From: Novosphingobium sp. FSW06-99
GTDB lineage: Bacteria > Pseudomonadota > Alphaproteobacteria > Sphingomonadales > Sphingomonadaceae
DNA: 64,000 nt
Reading direction: 5' to 3'
Assembly: GCF_001519065.1 (NCBI RefSeq)
Contig: NZ_KQ954260.1
Location: 109,129 to 173,128 of the forward strand
This document shows, in pieces, positions 26,957 to 34,979 of this stretch (position 1 is the stretch's first letter; every line of letters starts with the position of its first letter). The position numbers and the translations under genes are program-made. The notes below the pieces were generated by a model. It saw only the letters and a program-made list of their open reading frames with translations, did not search any database and had not been told where the DNA came from.

Positions 26957-27060
26957 AATGCCTCTCCCGGTGCGCTTCGCATGCGCTTTCAACGGGAGAT
27001 TAGCCGCCTGGCCAGTGATATGTAAAAATCATTATACTTATGCGAATGCATCATTTCAAT
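26957..27060 (-). promoter_or_regulatory. AT-rich promoter region of the aromatic catabolic operon
   Basis: These 104 bp between the regulator stop and the monooxygenase start are AT-rich. On the minus strand they contain TATAAT (in CATAAGTATAATGATT), a good -10 candidate. A LysR activator would be expected to bind just upstream; a T-N11-A site is not unambiguous here. Confidence 0.45.
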
Positions 27061-27969
27061 TCATGATGTGCTCAGCGCCGCCTGGCGCAACTGTTCGCGC
27101 AACCATACCAGCCCGGCGTCGTCGCGCCGGGATTCGTGAAACTGCACCATTTCGCGCAAGCGCGGAAACGGGAAGGGCATCGGCACATACGCCAGATCGA
27201 ATTGCGGCATCATCGCGCGCACCAGCCGTTTGTGCAGCACCGCCAGCCGGTCGGTCCCTTGCAGAAACCACGGCACGCTGGCGAACGAGGCCACTTCGAT
27301 GGCGATCCGCCGTTGGCGACCCATCCGCGCCAGTTGGGTGTCGGCAAACGTAGCCGCGCGCTGCACCCCCAGCGCGACCCCGACATGGCTTGCGGCAAAG
27401 AACCGCTCTTCGGTCAGGCCCCCGTCCAGCGCCGGATTGCCGTTCCAGCCAACCACCACTTGTTCTTCTTCATAGAGGAATTCCGAAGGGTGCCATGGCG
27501 CCAGCAGTTGTTCGGGCGCGATCAGCACGTCGATCCGTCCGTTTTCCAGGTCTTCGGCGTTGGATTCGGTGGGCAATTGCACTTCGAGCTGGATCGCCGG
27601 GGCATGGGCGCGCACCCGCGCGGCCAGTTCGACCAGCACCGCGACCATGACATAGTCCGACGCATTGATGCGAAACCGGCGCGAACTGGTTGCCGGGTCA
27701 AAGCCTGCAGGCGTGGCGATGGCATGCTGCACCTGGGTCAGCGCGCGCTGGATCTGGGGATAGAGCGCTTCGGCAAAGGGCGTGGGATGCATGCGCTTGC
27801 CCACTTGCACCAGCATCGGATCGCCGAAATAGGCGCGCAACCGCCGCAGTGCCGCGCTAGCCGCCGGTTGGGTCAGGCTCAAACGTTCGCCGGTGCGGGT
27901 GACACTGCGCGTTTCCATCAGCGTGGCGAACACGATCAGCAAGTTGAGATCGAGTTCCTTGAAGCGCAT
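27061..27969 (-). CDS. LysR-family regulator (NodD/NahR-like) of the catabolic operon
   Basis: 302 aa from ATG 27969 (MRFKELDLNLLIVF), a normal LysR length; the frame stays open to 28176 but without protein-like sequence. The N-terminal helix-turn-helix reads TRTGERLSLTQPAASAALRRLRAYFGDPMLVQ, with the N-terminal pattern of the NodD/NahR/LinR branch. That branch activates aromatic degradation genes in response to aromatic ligands. It lies directly upstream of the monooxygenase on the same strand. Confidence 0.9.
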   Translation of the reverse strand: MRFKELDLNLLIVFATLMETRSVTRTGERLSLTQPAASAALRRLRAYFGDPMLVQVGKRMHPTPFAEALYPQIQRALTQVQHAIATPAGFDPATSSRRFRINASDYVMVAVLVELAARVRAHAPAIQLEVQLPTESNAEDLENGRIDVLIAPEQLLAPWHPSEFLYEEEQVVVGWNGNPALDGGLTEERFFAASHVGVALGVQRAATFADTQLARMGRQRRIAIEVASFASVPWFLQGTDRLAVLHKRLVRAMMPQFDLAYVPMPFPFPRLREMVQFHESRRDDAGLVWLREQLRQAALSTS

Positions 27970-28253
27970 GATCAACAATTCCAGTGATGGATAACGCGCC
28001 TCATCATACGCAATGCTTCTGGCAATTGACAGCCCGGAACAAACCTCGGTCCTGGCGGAACGACGGTCACGTCCCGCGACGTGACCACGGCGCAGCGACG
28101 CAACACCCACAGGACTGGTGTTCGGGAACTTTTCGATCTGTGGCACCGATGGGTGCACCGACCGGCCCACGTCCATCCCGCATTCATTTTGGGACCGGTG
28201 ATGATCAGCATTTGATCAGGGATTGGCGAAATTTGTTTCGACCAATTTCCAAA
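27970..28253. other. Intergenic region upstream of the catabolic LysR gene
   Basis: This 284-bp region contains a perfect inverted repeat GGTCACGT-n6-ACGTGACC at 28065-28086, about 100 bp ahead of the lysR start, which may be an operator. No coding sequence is convincing. Confidence 0.45.
28065..28086. repeat. Inverted repeat GGTCACGT-n6-ACGTGACC
   Basis: Two 8-bp perfect arms (28065-28072 and 28079-28086) with a 6-bp spacer. Position 96-117 bp upstream of the LysR gene suggests a regulator binding site, but no protein can be assigned. Confidence 0.45.
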
Positions 28254-29318
28254 TCACAATGGTGTCGAGGGGGGGTGACATGTCCCGACCGCAAGACTGA
28301 CCGAGCTGCGCCGCAGCGCCCGACTGTAATCGTTGGGCGATGTACCGTCGGGGTTGAGGATATAGCGATTGGGGGTGGTGGTGCCGGGCATCGGCAAGCG
28401 GGTCGGATACCGCGAGGGGACAAGACCACCAGCGAGCGTCAGCACCGCGTCCTGCCAGAATTCTTCCTGGTCGAAATAGAAGCAATGCGTGGTCACCGGG
28501 CTGAGCATCGCGTCCGGATCGTCGTCAAATTTGGCAAAAAGATCGGAGCAATCGACTTCGCACATCGTATCTGGCGCATCGTCGGGCAGCCCGACCCGGC
28601 CCATGCGCGGCGCCAGTTCCAGGCGCTTGGCATTCGATGCCAGCAACGCCTTGTCGTAACCGTTGCAATAAGCGGTCAGCCGGCCGCCATATTTCGCAAA
28701 TGCGGTTGAAAAGATCGCACCGTCGTCGAACGCACTGGTATCGACATCGGCCGCCACCAGCAGGACTTGCGCCACCTGCCATGACGGCGACACATCCTGG
28801 TACGCCCAGCAAAACGCCTGTTGCAGCACGAACGCGCCCATCGAATGCGCCATGACATGGACGTCGATGGTGCAATCGGTGGCTTGCGTGCGCTCAAGCA
28901 GCGCTATTGCGTCGGTCACCAACCTGCTGGCTGAGGCGCGCGCGTTGGCGCGGTCTGGCAGATAGGCAAAAGTCACCCCGTCCGATGGCCAGTCGAAACT
29001 GACCACCTGGCCACACCAGCCGACCGAAATCAGATGTTGCGCGCATTTCATGTGAAACGCCTTGGCCGCCTGGTGATTGACATTGAAGCCGTGGATCAGA
29101 AACAGCACGTCTCCGCGGCGCGCCGCGCCCACGCCGTTGCTGGTCAGTTCAGTGTCACCCGCATTGGCGGTGGCGCCTGCCATCAGTTGGCGCACCCAAT
29201 CGGCAACACCCGGCTCGGTTTCGGCGCTATTTTCATCTGTGAAGGTGATGTAGCGCGACTGCGTTGCCAGCGCATCCGAGTCAGTCGCGTCGCGCAATGT
29301 GATCATGAATTCAGTCAT
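28254..29318 (-). CDS. DUF900-type alpha/beta hydrolase
   Basis: 354 aa from ATG 29318, with AAAGGGTGG upstream. An alpha/beta hydrolase core shows DVLFLIHGFNVNHQAAKAF (strand and oxyanion region), VVSFDWPSDG, the nucleophile elbow VMAHSMGAFVLQQ and LVAADVDTSAF. This pattern matches DUF900/COG4782 hydrolases of unknown substrate. There is no signal peptide. It lies 33 bp downstream of the RoxA-like gene on the same strand, suggesting a two-gene operon. Confidence 0.82.
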   Translation of the reverse strand: MTEFMITLRDATDSDALATQSRYITFTDENSAETEPGVADWVRQLMAGATANAGDTELTSNGVGAARRGDVLFLIHGFNVNHQAAKAFHMKCAQHLISVGWCGQVVSFDWPSDGVTFAYLPDRANARASASRLVTDAIALLERTQATDCTIDVHVMAHSMGAFVLQQAFCWAYQDVSPSWQVAQVLLVAADVDTSAFDDGAIFSTAFAKYGGRLTAYCNGYDKALLASNAKRLELAPRMGRVGLPDDAPDTMCEVDCSDLFAKFDDDPDAMLSPVTTHCFYFDQEEFWQDAVLTLAGGLVPSRYPTRLPMPGTTTPNRYILNPDGTSPNDYSRALRRSSVSLAVGTCHPPSTPL

Positions 29319-29351
29319 GGTGCCACCCTTTTCAGGAAGGTTGCTGCAAGA

Positions 29352-31349
29352 TCATTGGCTCTTGAGAAATTCGATTATCGCTTTGCGGTCATCATCGTTC
29401 AGCGCCGGGCCGATCACCCCGTTGCCGCGCGGTCCATCGCGGAACTCGTGGCCGCGGTTGGAATTGCCCGTCTGGCTGGCGTCAAAGCGGAACGTGCCTG
29501 CAGGACAGGCCAGACCAAACCACGACAACCCGGTTTCAAGCCCGACTTTCCGGGGATCATAAGCGCGATTGCCAAGGCAGAATGTGCCGGGTCGGTCCTT
29601 GGCCGGATCGCTGCCCAACAGCGCGTCGAGGCTGGGGACAGAACCGTTGTGCAGATAGGGCGGGGTTGCCCAGATGCCGTCAAGCGGACGCGCTTTGTAA
29701 GCGACTTTGGCCTGGATGCAGTTGGGGCGCGAATCCTGCCTTGCGTGGATCAACCCGGTGTCAGCTTTTTGCGTGATATTGTGGGCGGTGATATATTTGG
29801 CCACCGCCTGCTGCACCAAATTGGCGAGCGCCTGACCGAAACCGGTCGTGGTCACTTGGGCCGACGGCTGGTCGAAACAGATTGAATCGCCGCGTTTGAT
29901 ACCCTCTTCGATGCCCAACCCGGCGGGCACCTTGACCTGGCGCTTAACCAGGATTTCGGCTTCGCCCGGGTCGGTGCCGACGTAGCTTTGATCGACCAGT
30001 TTGACCTTGAGGAACGATTCGCCGAACTGTGTCGGGGTGGTCCAGTTGGCAGATCCATAGAACGCCTGATCAGCGGCATTGACCGGCGCCAGGTGGCATG
30101 CCTGACAATGCGCGGCATAGAGCGCAGCGCCTTTGGCAACCAGCGCCGGATCAAGCTTGCCCAACACCGCTTCTGGCCATTTGGGTGCGCGCAGTCCGGC
30201 GAACCCGGTCACCCCGCCACCGGGTCTGGCCTTGAGCGGGTCGGGGCCGCTCAACATCGCCTCGAACTGCCCGAGATGTTTGAAATCGACCGAAGATGCC
30301 CACAGTTTCTGGCGATCATCGTAACTGGTCAGATTGATCCTGGCGGCTACCCCCAGCGCTTCGCCGGCGTTGCGGATCACCGGCTGCATGATCGAGGCAT
30401 CATACTGCGCCCAGATAAACCACGGCGTGTCCCACAAGTGCGGGTATTTGACCGGCGCGGCGTTGGCCACGTTGTTGACCGAACTGTCAAAGCCCCTGGC
30501 CCCTGCCAGATCGACAAAGAACACCTGATTGCCGATACGGTTCAGCGCGTCGAGCCGGTTGAACCCTTCGGCAGTGCCTGGCTTGGTGGTCTTGGCACCG
30601 GCCAGAATGCCCGCAACGGTGGCATCGAGTTGTGCCTTGAGCCTATCCTTGTCAGCCTTGCCTGCATCGGGTCCGAGGACGCGCCTGGCAAAACGATCGA
30701 AACGCCAGCCGAGCTTGTCGGTCAGCAACAGTGAAGCGCCCAGCGCCGACGTCAGCTTGTCGAGGCTGGCCGCAGAATTCGCGCCGTCGATACGCAGGCT
30801 GGTGCCCTTGTATTCAAGGTGCCCGGTATGGCACGCGGCACACGTCAAGCCGACTTGATCGGGCAGCATCTGACCGGTGACCGGGTCGCGATAGGCATGG
30901 GTGATTGCAAACCCCACCGGCAGATCGCCGGGATTGGCGGCATTGACCTGGCCATCGCCCCAGGCAGAAAACTGGCCCGGATCGGCCGCCGTGGCATAGC
31001 CCGCGCTTTGCCAGTTCTTGCCGCCCTTCATGCTGGGTATGAAGCCGAGGCGGGTCATATAGGCAGGGCTGGCCAGCATCGGCGGATCGCCGAACAGGGT
31101 CAGCTTGGGCGCTTCGAGTGCGACAAACCAACTGTAGGGAACCGGGATCGTCGAGGTGCCTTGCGAAGCATGGTGGAACCAGTAGCGATCGGCGGTCGAC
31201 CAGTTCTGATCAAGCCACTTGGCGCGGACAACTGGCTGCGCGTCTGGCGTGCTCGGAAAAACCAACTTTATCAATGGGGAAAAATAGAATCCCCCGACAA
31301 TTGCGACCACTGCTGCACCGGCCAGGACAATCGCTGTCGATCTTTTCAT
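29352..31349 (-). CDS. RoxA-like diheme c-type cytochrome
   Basis: 665 aa with an N-terminal signal/anchor helix (STAIVLAGAAVVAIVGGFYF). Two haem c sites are visible: CAACH at 170-174 and CQACH at 415-419. Between them lies WDTPWFIWAQYDASI followed by PVIRNAGEALG, the region that in the rubber oxygenase RoxA holds the active-site Trp and surrounds the O2-binding haem. RoxA of Xanthomonas (about 680 aa) cleaves poly(cis-1,4-isoprene) oxidatively; many homologues have unknown substrates. Export to the periplasm or beyond is expected. The protein belongs to the wider CcpA/MauG fold; a dioxygenase role is inference. Confidence 0.82.
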   Translation of the reverse strand: MKRSTAIVLAGAAVVAIVGGFYFSPLIKLVFPSTPDAQPVVRAKWLDQNWSTADRYWFHHASQGTSTIPVPYSWFVALEAPKLTLFGDPPMLASPAYMTRLGFIPSMKGGKNWQSAGYATAADPGQFSAWGDGQVNAANPGDLPVGFAITHAYRDPVTGQMLPDQVGLTCAACHTGHLEYKGTSLRIDGANSAASLDKLTSALGASLLLTDKLGWRFDRFARRVLGPDAGKADKDRLKAQLDATVAGILAGAKTTKPGTAEGFNRLDALNRIGNQVFFVDLAGARGFDSSVNNVANAAPVKYPHLWDTPWFIWAQYDASIMQPVIRNAGEALGVAARINLTSYDDRQKLWASSVDFKHLGQFEAMLSGPDPLKARPGGGVTGFAGLRAPKWPEAVLGKLDPALVAKGAALYAAHCQACHLAPVNAADQAFYGSANWTTPTQFGESFLKVKLVDQSYVGTDPGEAEILVKRQVKVPAGLGIEEGIKRGDSICFDQPSAQVTTTGFGQALANLVQQAVAKYITAHNITQKADTGLIHARQDSRPNCIQAKVAYKARPLDGIWATPPYLHNGSVPSLDALLGSDPAKDRPGTFCLGNRAYDPRKVGLETGLSWFGLACPAGTFRFDASQTGNSNRGHEFRDGPRGNGVIGPALNDDDRKAIIEFLKSQ

Positions 31350-31859
31350 CGCAATCGCTCCATTATGGTCGAATTTTGCGAATTTAGCTCAGGTCAATAT
31401 TCCAGTTTATGGTCATCGCATTTGACAATACCAAATTATTCCAAGTTACGCTCTGATTCTTTACGCGGTGATCGCATTTTTCATCACCAGGGAACGCCCT
31501 GATGACAAAAGACAACGTCGGTTCGTTTTTCGCCAAACAGGACACGGTGGCTGACGCACAACAGGCGTGGGCTCTGTTCAAATGAGTCCAGACCGATGTC
31601 TGCGCTGTGCGGTCAACAGAGCCCGATCCTGCAGTTCAGGGCGAGCCCGTGCCGGTTACGGCGCCGAAGTGATGGAGGTGCCTGGGCCTTGGCGCTGTGG
31701 CCAGTCAGGCAGACCGATGTTCGAAAGCGGATGGCGGAGACGGAGGGATTCGAACCCCCCAAGCGGAGCGGCTTGCCGCGCAGCGCAACAAGAGACTCCG
31801 AGGGTTCGGTTGGTCCTTGGCGCCTTGGTCAGTCAGGCAGGCCGACGTTCGAAAAGGGA
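31350..31859. other. Non-coding stretch between the RoxA-like gene and tRNA-Ser
   Basis: These 510 bp contain an AT-rich part (31380-31560), probably the promoter of the cytochrome gene, then the duplicated tRNA-Ser 3' end with its flank. Reading frames here that contain phrases such as RRRDSNPR or MAETEGFEP are translations of tRNA sequence, not genes. Confidence 0.6.
31684..31757 (-). repeat. Duplicated tRNA-Ser 3' end plus downstream flank (remnant copy)
   Basis: 31684-31757 matches 31812-31885 at 66 of 74 positions, at a constant offset of 128 bp. The last 26 bp (31732-31757) are identical to the T-arm and acceptor 3' end, with CCA, of the intact tRNA-Ser. The rest of a tRNA cannot be found, so this is a remnant and not a second gene. 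Confidence 0.75.
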
Positions 31860-31952
31860 TGGCGGAGACGGAGGGATTCGAACCCTCGGTACAAGCATTA
31901 CTCGTACGACGGTTTAGCAAACCGCTGGTTTCAGCCACTCACCCACGTCTCC
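31860..31952 (-). tRNA. tRNA-Ser(GCU)
   Basis: On the minus strand the acceptor GGAGACG at the 5' end pairs with CGTCTCC near the 3' end, followed by discriminator G and an encoded CCA. The anticodon loop TTGCTAA between GCGGT and ACCGT gives anticodon GCU (serine AGC/AGU codons). The long variable arm CGTACGAGTAATGCTTGTACC and the T-loop GGTTCGAATCC are typical of class II tRNA-Ser. Length is 93 nt with CCA. Confidence 0.95.
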
Positions 31953-32195
31953 GGACCGCAGCGGCGAAGGGGGCCTATAGCTTCGCTTCGCGGAGGCGGC
32001 AAGGGGGGCGCGATTTTTTTCCGAGGGGTGTGTGCCACGCGTTCGGGCGCAAATTCGACTCGGCTCATCGCCGGTTCATTGCCGCGCCGCAATTGTCCAC
32101 CAAAAGGAACCATGGTGGCCTTGCCAGATGGCGGGCGGGCGACAATCGTGGCGGGTATCAGGCCTGTCCACGGACGGCGGACAAGAGGTGTGCAG

Positions 32196-32972
32196 ATGAT
32201 CGAACGTTCCACCCCATGGCTGCGTGCGCTGCCGATCGCGGCTGCTGCAATTGCCGTGCTGGCCGCGCCTGTGGCACGCGCGCAAGTGCAGACGATCGAT
32301 CCCAACACCGCGATCGACTCCGATCTTAACCGTGGCCCGGCCAATGCGCCTGCGCCGGTCGCCCCATCTCCGCCGCCTGCGGCAGCACCGGTTGCGCCGC
32401 CGCCCGGCGCGCCACCGATGGCCGCACCTGCGGGTGCGCCGGGCTATGGTCCGGTTGGCGGGCCCACGGCGGCTCCGCCGCCGGGCGATACGACGTATCA
32501 TGAAAACGAACTGGTCGATGCGGCCGAAGGCGTGTTCGGCAAAGGCGCGCGCGGGCTGGCGCTGATGATCCGCGATCTGCTGAAAAAGCAGGGCGAGCCC
32601 GATGGCTATATCACCGGCACTGAAGGCGGCGGCGCGGTGATTGTCGGCCTGCGTTACGGGTCGGGCACGCTGCACCAGAAAATCGAGGGCGCGATGCCGG
32701 TCTACTGGACCGGGCCATCGATCGGGCTCGATTTCGGCGGCAACGTCGCCAGCACGTTCGTGCTGATCTATAACCTGCATGACACCGAAACGCTGTTTCA
32801 CCGCATTGGCGCGGGCGAGGGGCAGGCCTATCTCGTCGGCGGGTTCAATGTGTCCTATCTGCGCCGGGGCGATCTGGTGGTGATCCCGGTGCGCATGGGC
32901 GGCGGGCTGCGCCTGGGCGTCAATGCCGGGTACATGAACTTTACCCACAAGCAGAAATGGGTGCCGTTCTGA
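32196..32972 (+). CDS. EipA-like envelope protein (DUF1134)
   Basis: 258 aa from ATG 32196, preceded by AAGAGG. A signal peptide (WLRALPIAAAAIAVLAAPVARAQ) leads into a Pro/Ala-rich linker of about 60 residues and then a compact domain starting at TTYHENELVDAAEGVFGKGARGLA and ending MNFTHKQKWVPF, the DUF1134 domain. The Brucella member EipA is a periplasmic beta-barrel-like protein needed for envelope integrity. The protein is single-copy and alphaproteobacteria-specific. Confidence 0.88.
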   Translation: MIERSTPWLRALPIAAAAIAVLAAPVARAQVQTIDPNTAIDSDLNRGPANAPAPVAPSPPPAAAPVAPPPGAPPMAAPAGAPGYGPVGGPTAAPPPGDTTYHENELVDAAEGVFGKGARGLALMIRDLLKKQGEPDGYITGTEGGGAVIVGLRYGSGTLHQKIEGAMPVYWTGPSIGLDFGGNVASTFVLIYNLHDTETLFHRIGAGEGQAYLVGGFNVSYLRRGDLVVIPVRMGGGLRLGVNAGYMNFTHKQKWVPF

Positions 32973-33092
32973 TCGGCTGATCCCGCGCGCAAAATGCTTG
33001 CGCCACGGGGGCAGGGGGGGCATGGGGGCGCCGCCGCCGGAGCCCGTCGGGGTTTTGGTTGGCTGGATACACTTGCCAGGAAAGCCGAACCG

Positions 33093-34265
33093 ATGCTCGA
33101 AGCGCTAAGCCCGCAGCCCGCCGATGCCCTGTTGGGGTTGATCAAGCTTTACAACGCCGATCCGCGCCCCGAAAAGATCGATCTGGGAGTGGGTGTCTAT
33201 CGCACGGCGACGGGCGCAACCCCGGTGTTCAAGGCGATCAAGGGCGCCGAGGCACGCCTGCTGGAAACGCAGCAGAGCAAGAGTTATCTCGGGCCGGAAG
33301 GCGACATGGGCTTTGTCCGTGCGCTGATCCCCTATGTTTTCGGCGCCGGGTTCGACACCGCGCGGGTTGACGGCATGCAGGCGCCGGGTGGCACCGGTGC
33401 TGTGCGGCTGGCGATCGAAGTGGCGCGCCGCGCGGGCGTGCGCCGCATCCTGATGGGCACCCCGTCGTGGCCCAACCATGCGCAGATCGTTGCCGCATCC
33501 GGGCTGGAACTGGTGACATTCCGGCATGTGACGGCCGAGGGCACCGCCGATCTTGACGCGCTGAAGGCGGCGCTGGCCGATGCCGGGCCGGGCGATGCGG
33601 TGCTGTTGCACGGATGCTGTCACAACCCGTCGGGGGTCGATTATACCGAGGCGCAGTGGGACGAGATTGCCCCGCTGCTGGCCGCGCGCGCGGTGCTGCC
33701 GCTGCTCGATCTGGCCTATCAGGGGCTGGGCGCGGGGATGGAGGCCGATGCCTATGGCCTGCGCACCGTGCTCGCCGCCGTGCCCGAGGCGCTGGTGGCC
33801 TATAGCTGCGACAAGAACTTCGGGCTTTATCGCGACCGGGTCGGCGCGTTCTATGCGGTTACCGGCGATGCCGACGCGCTGGCACGGGCGATGGCCAATG
33901 GCGCATCGATCGCGCGCGCAAGCTGGTCGATGCCGCCCGATCACGGTGCGGCGGCGGTGCGCGAAGTGCTGGCCGATGCGGCGCTGACGCGCGAATGGCT
34001 GGCCGAACTCGATGATATGCGCGGCCGGATGCGCCAGGTGCGCGATCGCCTGGCCGCCGCGCAACAGATCGGGCCGATCGCGATGGCGCCGCTGGGTATC
34101 CAGAACGGGCTGTTTTCGATCCTGCCGCTGACCGGCGAGCAGATCCTGACGCTGCGCGAAGCGCACGGCATCTACATGGCCGGGTCTGGCCGTATCAACA
34201 TTGCCGGGCTGACCACTGACAATATCGAAACCTTCATCGACGCCTTGCGCGCGGTAACGGCCTGA
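33093..34265 (+). CDS. Aspartate/aromatic amino acid aminotransferase (class I)
   Basis: 390 aa from ATG 33093, with AGGAAA upstream. It is a fold-type I PLP enzyme: KIDLGVGVYRTATGATPVFKA near the N-terminus, SKSYLGPEGD, CCHNPSGVD, the PLP-binding Lys in SCDKNFGLYRDRVGAFY and the substrate Arg in AGSGRINIAGL. These features match AspC/TyrB, which exchange the amino group between glutamate and aspartate or aromatic amino acids. AspC and TyrB specificity cannot be separated from this sequence. Confidence 0.92.
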   Translation: MLEALSPQPADALLGLIKLYNADPRPEKIDLGVGVYRTATGATPVFKAIKGAEARLLETQQSKSYLGPEGDMGFVRALIPYVFGAGFDTARVDGMQAPGGTGAVRLAIEVARRAGVRRILMGTPSWPNHAQIVAASGLELVTFRHVTAEGTADLDALKAALADAGPGDAVLLHGCCHNPSGVDYTEAQWDEIAPLLAARAVLPLLDLAYQGLGAGMEADAYGLRTVLAAVPEALVAYSCDKNFGLYRDRVGAFYAVTGDADALARAMANGASIARASWSMPPDHGAAAVREVLADAALTREWLAELDDMRGRMRQVRDRLAAAQQIGPIAMAPLGIQNGLFSILPLTGEQILTLREAHGIYMAGSGRINIAGLTTDNIETFIDALRAVTA

Positions 34266-34274
34266 ATAGAGGAA

Positions 34275-34298
34275 CCCCGGCGGCCCGTGCCGCCGGGG
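34275..34298. terminator. Bidirectional terminator hairpin
   Basis: CCCCGGCGGC-ccgt-GCCGCCGGGG is a 10-bp perfect GC stem lying between the convergent aminotransferase and riboflavin synthase genes. There is no T tract, so it may block transcription from both sides by structure or with Rho. Confidence 0.6.
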
Positions 34299-34304
34299 GG
34301 ATAC

Positions 34305-34940
34305 TCACGCCTGACGCGCGGTGCTTTGCATGCGCATCAGATAGCGGGCCAGCACATCGATTTCGAGATTGACCGCATTGCCCGGCACGAGCGCGCCCAG
34401 CGTGGTCACTTCGGAGGTGTGCGGGATCACGTTGATGCTGAACCGTGCGCGGCCATCGGCCTCGTCGGCAACAGTGTTGACGGTCAGCGACACGCCATCG
34501 ATGGTGATCGAGCCCTTGGCGGCGATATAGGGCGCCAGTTCGGCCGGTGCGAGGAAATCGATCCGGCGCGAGGCGCCTTCGGGCGTGATCGCGGCGACTT
34601 CACCGACGCCGTCGACATGGCCGGTGACGATATGCCCGCCCAGTTCCTCGCCCACCTTGAGCGCGGGTTCGAGATTGAGCGGCGCGCCAACCTGCCATTG
34701 CGTGGGCACCGTGCGGCGGATCGTTTCGCCCGACACATCGACCGCAAACCAGCCGGTGCCCGCTTCGCCGCCAAAGCCGGTGCCTTTTTCAACCACTGTC
34801 AGGCAGACCCCCGAACAGGCGATCGACGCGCCGATGGCGATGCAGGTCTGGCTGCGCCGCGTGGCGATCGTCACGCGCGCATCGCCGTGGTCGCTGATCG
34901 CCAGCACTTTGCCCACTTCGACAATGATGCCTGTAAACAT
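34305..34940 (-). CDS. ribE: Riboflavin synthase alpha chain
   Basis: 211 aa beginning MFTGIIVEVGKV, the invariant N-terminus of this family, and made of two lumazine-binding barrel repeats (first ending SGETIRRTVP, second with GHIVTGHVDGVGEVA). It dismutates two 6,7-dimethyl-8-ribityllumazine molecules to riboflavin. It follows ribD on the same strand after 39 bp. Confidence 0.95.
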   Translation of the reverse strand: MFTGIIVEVGKVLAISDHGDARVTIATRRSQTCIAIGASIACSGVCLTVVEKGTGFGGEAGTGWFAVDVSGETIRRTVPTQWQVGAPLNLEPALKVGEELGGHIVTGHVDGVGEVAAITPEGASRRIDFLAPAELAPYIAAKGSITIDGVSLTVNTVADEADGRARFSINVIPHTSEVTTLGALVPGNAVNLEIDVLARYLMRMQSTARQA

Positions 34941-34979
34941 GTGCGGGGATGCTCCTGTACCAATCGTTGCGAAGGTGAT

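Noticed and set aside
28254..31349. Latex-clearing (Lcp) or rubber-degradation locus
   Set aside because: The cytochrome resembles RoxA but no Lcp gene or aldehyde-processing genes are present, so rubber degradation is not claimed.
31732..31806. A second tRNA-Ser gene beside the intact one
   Set aside because: Only the T-arm and acceptor 3' end are present; no 5' acceptor strand, D-arm or anticodon could be found.
31567..32330. Overlapping frames containing RRRDSNPR and MAETEGFEP phrases
   Set aside because: These are translations of the tRNA-Ser sequence and its duplicated 3' end, a well-known spurious protein pattern.
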